Below, piece by piece: positions 1 through 4,960 of a DNA stretch of 7,591 bases. Made by a program: the position numbers and the translations under genes. The notes below the pieces were generated by a model, which searched no databases, was not told the origin of the DNA, and worked only from the letters and a program-made list of their open reading frames with translations. Source of the stretch: Paracoccaceae bacterium (lineage in GTDB: Bacteria > Pseudomonadota > Alphaproteobacteria > Rhodobacterales > Rhodobacteraceae); contig PUNI01000448.1 in NCBI GenBank assembly GCA_003551745.1, forward strand, positions 1-7,591. Direction: 5' to 3'. The first letter of the stretch is position 1. Each line of letters starts with the position of its first letter.

Positions 1-901
1 CGCCGATGGCAAGCGTCACCGTCAGCACCGCCGGCAGCCCCTCGGGGATGGCGGCAACGAAGACCGCCACGATCACCATGAACGCCTCGGCGAAGGGCTC
101 CTGGCGGACCAGAAGCATGAAGGCCAGCATCGCGCCCGCGACCAGCATGATGAAACCGGTGAGCCACTTGGCGAAGACGCCCATGGCGCGGATCAGCGGG
201 GTGGTGAGCTGCTCGATCGAGGACATCATGCCGCTGATCTTGCCGATCTCTGTCGTCGCCCCGGTGGCGATCACCACACCGGTGCCAGAGCCCTCGGCCA
301 CCAGCGTGCCCGAGAAGCCCATCGAGGCGCGGTCGCCGAGATCGGCGTCGGCCGCGACCGGATCGACCTCCTTGCGCACCGGCACCGACTCGCCGGTGAG
401 GATCGCCTCCTCGACCGAGAGATTGGCGGCCTCGATCAGCCGGAGATCGGCCGGCACCTTGTCGCCGGCCTCCAGCAGCACCACGTCCCCGGGCACAAGC
501 TCGCGGGCCTCCAGATCCACGCGCTCGCCGTCGCGCAGCGCCGTGGCCTTTGGCGCCAGCATGTCGCGCAGCGCCTCCAGCGCCGCCTCGGCCCGGCCCT
601 CCTGCACGAAGCCGATGACAGCATTGATCACCACCACCGCCAGGATCACGACGGTGTCGACCCAGTGCTGCAGGAGCGCTGTGATCACCGCCGCGGCGAT
701 CAGCACGAGGATCAGCAGGTTGTTGAACTGGCGCAGGAGGCGGCGGACCGGGCCGGGGCGCGGCGCCTCGGGCAGCGCGTTGGGCCCGTATTCGTCGAGC
801 CGGCGGCGCGCCTCGTCCGTGCTCAGCCCCGTGTCATCGCTTTCGAGTGCCGAGAGCACCTTCTCCGCCGGTTCAGCCCAGCTGCGTTCGATCCTGCTCA
901 T
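1..901 (-). CDS. P2-type cation-transporting P-type ATPase, N-terminal 300 residues (gene truncated by window edge)
   Basis: This is an ATP-driven inner-membrane cation pump; only its N-terminal 300 residues are present, and the frame runs open off the left edge. An N-terminal cation-ATPase domain (about residues 8-55) contains the typical DEARRRLDEYGPNALPE motif. Two transmembrane helices follow (about 60-78 and 82-98), then the actuator domain with the dephosphorylation motif TGES at 169-172, then helices 3 and 4 (about 245-264 and 272-300). Helix 4 carries PEGLP at 286-290, whose Glu is a cation ligand in SERCA-like Ca2+ pumps. The DKTGT phosphorylation site should lie just beyond the window. 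PEGLP excludes heavy-metal P1B pumps (CPx) and favours Ca2+-, Na+- or Mn2+-type P2 pumps; I cannot name the ion. The start ATG (901-899) is preceded by GAAGGG six bases upstream. The gene lies 55 nt after the SDR remnant and may share its transcript. Confidence 0.92.
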   Translation of the reverse strand, partial: MSRIERSWAEPAEKVLSALESDDTGLSTDEARRRLDEYGPNALPEAPRPGPVRRLLRQFNNLLILVLIAAAVITALLQHWVDTVVILAVVVINAVIGFVQEGRAEAALEALRDMLAPKATALRDGERVDLEARELVPGDVVLLEAGDKVPADLRLIEAANLSVEEAILTGESVPVRKEVDPVAADADLGDRASMGFSGTLVAEGSGTGVVIATGATTEIGKISGMMSSIEQLTTPLIRAMGVFAKWLTGFIMLVAGAMLAFMLLVRQEPFAEAFMVIVAVFVAAIPEGLPAVLTVTLAIG

Positions 902-934
902 GCGCGGCCCTTCGGTTCGACGTCGCGGTGTGCT

Positions 935-953
935 CGGCTGTGCGGTCCAGCCG
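935..953 (-). other. Small GC-rich hairpin between the SDR remnant and the ATPase
   Basis: CGGCTG (935-940) and CAGCCG (948-953) form a perfect 6-bp stem with a 7-nt loop, starting three bases after the SDR remnant's stop codon. No T-run follows on the minus strand, so it is not a classical intrinsic terminator. It could attenuate transcription or protect a 3' end, or be chance in GC-rich DNA. Confidence 0.3.
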
Positions 954-956
954 GGT

Positions 957-1304
957 TTACTGGGCGGTGTAGCCGCCGTCGACCAGATGATAGCTGCTAG
1001 TGATGAAGCTCGCCCGGTCCGACAGCAGGAAGCAGACCAGCGCCGAGACCTCCTCGGAGGTGCCGAGCCGTCCGACGGGGTGCAGGCTTGCCAGCCCGTC
1101 GAGCACGTCCTCGGTCAGGTTCTTCGACAGCAGCGGGGTGTTGACGAAGGCAGGACCGACGGCGTTGATGCGGACGTGGTCTTCGGCGTGTTCCATTGCG
1201 GCGGCCTTGGTGAGCCCGTTGACCGCGTGCTTGGTAGCGACATAGGCCGAGACGCCGCCGGTGACGATGGCGGTTTTTTTTCGTGCGAAATCGCTGTCTG
1301 CCAT
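957..1304 (-). pseudogene. Short-chain dehydrogenase/reductase remnant with large in-frame internal deletion (115 aa)
   Basis: The reading frame is intact but encodes only about half of a classical SDR (usually about 250 aa). Residues 10-17 (KTAIVTGG) are the first strand and the beginning of the NAD(P)-binding TGxxxGxG motif. They run straight into VSAYVATK (18-25), the catalytic YxxxK motif (Y21, K25) normally found near residue 155. The rest of the glycine motif, the NNAG motif and the catalytic Ser segment are missing, so the Rossmann fold cannot form and dehydrogenase activity is not expected. The C-terminal half looks normal (RINAVGP, then PVGRLGTSEEV, ending VDGGYTAQ), apart from SFITSS where the family usually has SFITG. 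The start ATG is supported by GGAGG seven bases upstream. It lies 55 nt before the ATPase, so it may survive as a translated leader. A true small protein is possible but less likely. Confidence 0.85.
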
Positions 1305-1420
1305 GGCTGGGCCTCCATCTGTGGTTGCGCGTGCCGCGCTGCGGCGTGCCTGTGAGATATACGCCCGCGCGCCGGATTGCACCCGCGGGGGCCGGAATTA
1401 ATGGTGTATTTCTGGCGCTC
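1305..1420 (-). promoter_or_regulatory. Intergenic region likely carrying the promoter of the SDR remnant/ATPase unit
   Basis: This is the longest gap without a gene in the window. It holds the only AT-rich patches nearby: ATTAAT at 1397-1402, and TATATC on the minus strand at 1361-1356, which resembles a -10 box about 50 nt before the ATG. At 15 bp upstream sits only GTGCAA, a poor -35 match, so the promoter is tentative. A weak 5-bp stem GCCGC/GCGGC with a 3-nt loop lies at 1333-1345, in what would be the 5' leader. I see no riboswitch or clear operator. Confidence 0.3.
1312..1316 (-). promoter_or_regulatory. Strong Shine-Dalgarno of the SDR remnant
   Basis: GGAGG on the minus strand lies seven bases before the ATG at 1304-1302. 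It fixes the start over the longer in-frame extension to 1382, which has no SDR-like content, and shows that the remnant kept its translation signal despite losing its core. Confidence 0.75.
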
Positions 1421-1444
1421 CTTCTGACCCACGGCGGTCAGAAG
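1421..1444 (-). terminator. Perfect 9-bp inverted repeat overlapping the dadA-like stop codon; probable terminator
   Basis: CTTCTGACC (1421-1429) and GGTCAGAAG (1436-1444) are exact reverse complements around a 6-nt loop, giving a stable hairpin over the TGA stop at 1440-1438. Its position, at the end of a run of same-strand genes and before the only sizeable intergenic region, suggests a transcription end. No T-run follows on the minus strand, so it is a U-less hairpin and may depend on Rho or act as a 3' stabiliser. Confidence 0.5.
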
Positions 1445-2712
1445 CGGGCCGGCAGATAGGGCGCGATCGGCACCGGGAGCGGGCGCTCGGCGATCACGGC
1501 GGAAACGATCTGCGCGGTGATCGGCGCCAGCGTCAGGCCGAGGTGGCCGTGGCCGAAGGCCATCACGATCTCGGGGCCGGCGCGGGAAGGCCCGATCACC
1601 GGCACGCTGTCGGGGACCGAGGGGCGCAAGCCCATCCAGCTGCGGTCGGGCGCCGGCAACGCGGGCAGGATGGCGCGGGCGCCGTCCTCGAGCATCGCCA
1701 GCCGGTGCGGCGAGGGCGGCGCGTCGAGGCCACCCATCTCGACCGTGCCGGCCACGCGCAGCCGGCCGTCCATCGGGCAGAAATAGAAGCCGCGGCTCAC
1801 CGGACAGGTGGGGCGCTGGAGGGGCGGCTCTGCCATGTCGAACTCGAGGTGATAGCCGCGCTCGGTGTCGAGCGGCACGCGGTCGCCGGCGGCCAGCGCG
1901 AGCGGACGGGAATGCGCACCGGCGGCGATCACCGCCCGGCGGGCACGCAGCCGGAAGCCCTCGCCCTCGATCTCGACCCCGCCGTTGCGGCGCCTGAGCC
2001 CGGTGGCGCGCTCGTGGATGCGTGGCACGTCGAGGGCGCGCACCGCGGCCGAGAGCCGTTCCAGCACCTCGCCCGGGTCGGCGACCGACAGGGTGGTGGG
2101 GAAGAACGCTGCCCCGGCGGCGATGCCCTCGGGCAGGGCGGGCTCCATCTTGCGGACTTCCTCGGCGCCGAGGAGATCAAGCTCGACTCCCATCGCACGG
2201 CGGCCGGCGAGATCGGCTTTCGCCTCGGCGAGGTCCTGCTCGGTCTCGTAGAGGTAGAGCGCGCCGCTGGACTTCAGCAGATCGGTGGCGCCGATGTCCC
2301 CCGCGAGCCCGTGCCATTCGGCGGCGGAGGCGGCCAGCAGTGGTGTCAGCGCCTGGGCGTTGCGCTTGGCCCGGCCGGGAAGCGACTCGCGCAGGAAGCG
2401 CAGCAGCCAGGGCGCCAGCGTCGGCAGTGCGGCGCGGCGGATCGCGAGCGGGCTGGAGCGGTTGAAGAGAAGCGAGGGGAGGGCGCGCAGCACATCGGGC
2501 GTGCCTACCGGGAGAACGGCATAATCGGCGATCACCCCGGCGTTACCGTAGGAGGCGCCGTCGCCGAGGACGGGCGGCGCGATCATCACCACCTCGTGGC
2601 CGGCCTGCGCGAGCCGCAGCGCCACCGAATGGCCCACCACGCCGGCGCCGATCACGGCGATCTCGGCGCTTGTCGGCGCGCCGGTGCCGGAGGCAGCCGC
2701 GCCGGCCGTCAT
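1438..2712 (-). CDS. DadA-like FAD-dependent amino-acid dehydrogenase (DAO family, 424 aa)
   Basis: This flavoenzyme probably oxidises a D-amino acid or related amine (such as D-hydroxyproline) to the 2-oxo acid plus ammonia, passing electrons to the respiratory chain. The FAD-binding Rossmann motif GAGVVG is at residues 22-27, after a low-complexity 17-residue lead. The DadA-type GASYGNAG is at 52-59, ALYLYETEQD at 151-160, VIAAGAHSRP at 261-270, RGYHLEF at 285-291, and the C-terminal GLRPSVPDSVPVIGPS plus AFGHGHLGLTLAP complete the FAD site. Length fits DadA (about 410-430 aa). At the end of the second strand, where the family usually has an Asp or Glu binding the FAD ribose (as in VIDR), the sequence reads MIAP (43-46). 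The start ATG is supported by AAGGA six bases upstream; a longer frame would overlap ghrA. It begins 31 nt after ghrA, suggesting cotranscription. The exact substrate cannot be read from sequence. Confidence 0.82.
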   Translation of the reverse strand: MTAGAAASGTGAPTSAEIAVIGAGVVGHSVALRLAQAGHEVVMIAPPVLGDGASYGNAGVIADYAVLPVGTPDVLRALPSLLFNRSSPLAIRRAALPTLAPWLLRFLRESLPGRAKRNAQALTPLLAASAAEWHGLAGDIGATDLLKSSGALYLYETEQDLAEAKADLAGRRAMGVELDLLGAEEVRKMEPALPEGIAAGAAFFPTTLSVADPGEVLERLSAAVRALDVPRIHERATGLRRRNGGVEIEGEGFRLRARRAVIAAGAHSRPLALAAGDRVPLDTERGYHLEFDMAEPPLQRPTCPVSRGFYFCPMDGRLRVAGTVEMGGLDAPPSPHRLAMLEDGARAILPALPAPDRSWMGLRPSVPDSVPVIGPSRAGPEIVMAFGHGHLGLTLAPITAQIVSAVIAERPLPVPIAPYLPARF

Positions 2713-2718
2713 GCGCTG

Positions 2719-2723
2719 TCCTT
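2719..2723 (-). promoter_or_regulatory. Shine-Dalgarno deciding the dadA-like start
   Basis: AAGGA on the minus strand, six bases before the ATG at 2712-2710, selects this start over the 35-residue longer open frame beginning at 2817 inside ghrA, whose extra residues show no family similarity. Confidence 0.65.
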
Positions 2724-2743
2724 CCCTGCCATCGCGAGTCGCC

Positions 2744-3679
2744 TCAATAGCCGCGCTGCCGGTCCACCAGATGGAGCAAGGGCTCCCCTGCGGCAAGTCG
2801 GCGCAGGTTCTCGGCAATGACCCTCGAGGCGGTGTCGGGCCGGGTTTCCGAGGCGATGTGGGGGGTGACCGTCACCCTGGGATGGGACCAGAACGGGTGA
2901 TCGGGCGGCAGCGGTTCGGTGCGGAAGACATCGAGGGTCGCATGGGCCAGATGCCCGCTGTCGAGCGCGGCCAGCAGCGCGTCGTCGTCGATCAGCGCGC
3001 CACGGCCCGGGTTGACGATGACCGCGCCTGCCGGGAGGCGGGCGAGGCGGCGGGCATCGAGCAGCCCCTCGGTGTCGGGGGTGTGGGGCAGGAGCGTCAC
3101 CAGGATCTCGGCCCCGTCCAGCACCTCCGCCAGCCCGGCCTCGCCGTGACGGCAGGACAGGCCGGGCAGATCGCGGGGGGTTCGGCTCCAGCCGCTGACG
3201 GAAAACCCGAGTTGCGCCAGCGCCGTTGCCGCCGCCCGCCCCAGCGCGCCGAGGCCGAGGACGCCGACCCGGCGCTCGCGCGCGAGGGCCACGTGGCGCT
3301 GGCGCCAGACGCCGTCCTGCCGGGCGAGATCGAGGTCGAGGCCGAGATGGTGGCGCAGCACATGGCCGACCACGTATTCCCGCATGCCCTCGGTCATCGC
3401 CGGATCGACCATGCGGGTCAGCGGCACCTTCAGCGTGGGGTTGCCGACAATGCGCTCGACCCCGGCCCAGAGGCCCATCACGGCGCGCAGCCTCGTGTAG
3501 GGGGTGAAATCCCGCGGCCCGCTGCCCGGGGTGTAGACGATCACCTCCACCCGCTCGGGATCCTCTGCGCTGTCGGCGAGCCGGGCATCGACCCCGGCCT
3601 CGGCCAGCGCCATGGCCAGCGGCGTGCGGTAGCTGGCCCAGCGGTCGGGCCCGCCGGCGAAAAGCACCTCGAGCGTCAT
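2744..3679 (-). CDS. ghrA: GhrA-type glyoxylate/hydroxypyruvate reductase (D-2-hydroxyacid dehydrogenase, 311 aa)
   Basis: This cytoplasmic enzyme is expected to reduce glyoxylate, hydroxypyruvate or similar 2-oxo acids to 2-hydroxy acids with NADPH. The cofactor domain starts near residue 137 with VGVLGLGALG, giving the GxGxxG motif at 142-147. GWSRT at 163-167 places an Arg where NADPH-preferring members bind the 2'-phosphate. The catalytic triad of D-2-hydroxyacid dehydrogenases is complete: Arg226 in NPGRG, Glu255 in FRTEP and His274 in TPHIASET. Length matches E. coli GhrA (about 312 aa), as does LWAGVE near 70-75. The start ATG has AAGGAG four bases upstream. The gene begins 58 nt after rodA and ends 31 nt before the dadA-like gene, so it is probably read from the elongasome transcript. 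In vivo substrates may be broader than the name implies. Confidence 0.88.
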   Translation of the reverse strand: MTLEVLFAGGPDRWASYRTPLAMALAEAGVDARLADSAEDPERVEVIVYTPGSGPRDFTPYTRLRAVMGLWAGVERIVGNPTLKVPLTRMVDPAMTEGMREYVVGHVLRHHLGLDLDLARQDGVWRQRHVALARERRVGVLGLGALGRAAATALAQLGFSVSGWSRTPRDLPGLSCRHGEAGLAEVLDGAEILVTLLPHTPDTEGLLDARRLARLPAGAVIVNPGRGALIDDDALLAALDSGHLAHATLDVFRTEPLPPDHPFWSHPRVTVTPHIASETRPDTASRVIAENLRRLAAGEPLLHLVDRQRGY

Positions 3680-3714
3680 CCGGCTCCTTCCGTCCCCCTC
3701 TGCGGCGCCCCTAT

Positions 3715-3736
3715 GCCCGTCGGCGCGGCGCCGGGC
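3715..3736 (-). other. GC hairpin just after the rodA stop
   Basis: CGGCG (3721-3725) pairs with CGCCG (3729-3733) around a 3-nt loop. Three more pairs (3715-3717 with 3734-3736) extend it past a 3-nt bulge. It begins one base after the rodA stop and lacks a T-run. It could be an attenuator or mRNA 3' stabiliser between rodA and ghrA, or chance in GC-rich DNA. Confidence 0.25.
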
Positions 3737-3737
3737 C

Positions 3738-4883
3738 TCACGGCCCCCGCGGACGGTGGATGTGGGCGCTCTGCACCAGCCCGAAGCCGAACATCAGCAC
3801 CAGCATCGCCGAGCCGCCGAACGAGACCAGCGGCAGCGGCACCCCAACCACCGGCGCAAGCCCCATCACCATCGCCATGTTCACGGCGAAGTAAAGGAAG
3901 AAGGTCGCGGCGACGCCCAGCGTCAGAAGCTGGGCGAAGCGGTCCTTCATCTTCAGCGCGGCGGCGATGCAGAAGACGAGGATCAGCCCATAGAGCACAA
4001 GAAGCGACACGCCGCCGACAAAGCCGAACTCCTCGGCCAGCGAGGTGAAGATGAAATCGGTGTGCTTCTCGGGCAGGAAGTTCAGCCGCGACTGGGTGCC
4101 CTGCATGAAGCCGCGCCCCGACCAGCCGCCCGAGCCGAGCGCGATCTTCGACTGGTTGATGTGATAGCCCGCCCCGAGCGGGTCGATGGAGGGGTCGAGG
4201 AAGGAGTCGATGCGGCGGTACTGATAGTCCTTCAGGATCTGCCACTCGGTGCCGCGCGAGGCGAGCACCAGCGTCATGCCGCCCAGGCCGATGGCGATGA
4301 CGGCGGCGAAATAGAGCCAGCTGACGCCGGCGAGGAACATCACCGCGCCGCCACCCAGCAGCAGCAGGATGCCGGTGCCGAGGTCGGGCTGGCGCAGCAC
4401 CAGGAAGGTCGGCAGCAGCACCAGGACCAGCGCCAGCAAAACCCACATAGGCCGCGACGTCCGCCGGATGTCGAGCCAGTCGTAATAGGCCGCAAGCGCC
4501 ATCACGAGGGTGATCTTCGCCAGTTCCGAGGGCTGCAGGCGGATGAAGCCCAGATCGATCCAGCGCTGGGCACCCATGCCGACCGAGCCGAAGAACTCCA
4601 CCCCGAGCAACAGCACGAGCGACAAGCCGTAGGCAAGCCCGGCCACGTTGCGCCAGAACCAGATCGGCACGAAGGCCACCGCGAACATCAGCACGAGGCC
4701 CGCGGCAAAGCGCTTCATCTGCGGCTCGGCCCAGGGCATCAGGCTGCCGCCGGCGATGGAATAGAGCATCAGCCAGCCGAGTCCGGCGACGGCGGCGAGC
4801 AGCACCACCAGCGCCCAGTTGACGTAGAGCACCTTGGAGAGCCCCGCCGGCACCCGCTGGACGGCATATTCGAGATAGCTCAT
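3738..4883 (-). CDS. rodA: RodA, SEDS-family peptidoglycan glycosyltransferase (381 aa)
   Basis: RodA polymerises lipid II into glycan strands during lateral wall growth, paired with PBP2 in the inner membrane. The protein is a multispanning membrane protein with about ten hydrophobic segments. SEDS signatures are clear: GAQRWIDLGFIRLQPSELAK at 104-123, RQPDLGTG at 164-171, and the extracellular loop DPSIDPLGAGYH at 230-241, whose Asp234 (DPLG) aligns with the essential catalytic Asp of the family. QSKIALGSGG (244-253), NFLPEKHTDFIF (268-279) and PLPLVSFGGSAM (349-360) complete the fold. Length matches the family. The ATG at 4883-4881 gives the typical RodA N-terminus; upstream residues in frame are antisense-like and overlap mrdA. 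The Shine-Dalgarno is poor (GGGGACGG), and the stop of a 26-codon mini-ORF overlaps the start as ATGA, so initiation may depend on translational coupling. MrdB is a synonym. Confidence 0.95.
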   Translation of the reverse strand: MSYLEYAVQRVPAGLSKVLYVNWALVVLLAAVAGLGWLMLYSIAGGSLMPWAEPQMKRFAAGLVLMFAVAFVPIWFWRNVAGLAYGLSLVLLLGVEFFGSVGMGAQRWIDLGFIRLQPSELAKITLVMALAAYYDWLDIRRTSRPMWVLLALVLVLLPTFLVLRQPDLGTGILLLLGGGAVMFLAGVSWLYFAAVIAIGLGGMTLVLASRGTEWQILKDYQYRRIDSFLDPSIDPLGAGYHINQSKIALGSGGWSGRGFMQGTQSRLNFLPEKHTDFIFTSLAEEFGFVGGVSLLVLYGLILVFCIAAALKMKDRFAQLLTLGVAATFFLYFAVNMAMVMGLAPVVGVPLPLVSFGGSAMLVLMFGFGLVQSAHIHRPRGP

Positions 4884-4960
4884 CGGGCCGTCCCCGTGGG
4901 GCGGTGCAGGCCGCACCTGGCGGGCCGGGAGGGCGGCGGGGCAGGGGGGCGCCGCCTCAT
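4880..4960 (-). CDS. Putative 26-aa Arg/Pro-rich coupling mini-ORF between mrdA and rodA
   Basis: The frame starts at an ATG that overlaps the mrdA TGA (ATGA at 4960-4957) and ends in a TGA that overlaps the rodA ATG (ATGA at 4883-4880), so it bridges the whole 73-nt gap. The product is basic and proline-rich (MRRRPPAPPPSRP and so on), with a PPP run that could slow ribosomes. No Shine-Dalgarno is obvious, so translation would depend on ribosomes finishing mrdA. I know of no family match. It may be chance, since open frames are common in this GC-rich DNA; the double overlap is the only real support. Confidence 0.3.
   Translation of the reverse strand: MRRRPPAPPPSRPARCGLHRPTGTAR
4922..4949 (+). 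other. Predicted G-quadruplex motif in the mrdA-rodA gap (template strand)
   Basis: Five G-runs (3, 3, 3, 4 and 6 G) separated by 2, 1, 4 and 2 bases satisfy the standard G3+N1-7 rule. They lie on the plus strand, which is the template for mrdA-rodA transcription, so a folded structure could impede RNA polymerase while the mRNA stays C-rich. This is a sequence pattern only; folding is not shown. Confidence 0.5.

Noticed and set aside
957..1304. SDR explained as a frameshift with the missing middle in another frame
   Set aside because: The region upstream of the ATG is non-coding, and neither other frame across 957-1304 holds the glycine-rich or NNAG motifs; the segment is absent, not shifted.
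6..1355. A 449-codon open frame on the plus strand
   Set aside because: It is antisense to the ATPase and SDR remnant, is Ser/Thr/Ala/Arg-rich with no recognisable domain, and spans two genes plus an intergenic gap; a GC-rich shadow frame.
1543..2820. A 425-codon plus-strand frame opposite the DadA-like gene
   Set aside because: Gly/His/Arg/Gln-rich composition typical of antisense frames in high-GC coding DNA, with no motifs, while the minus strand carries clear family motifs throughout.
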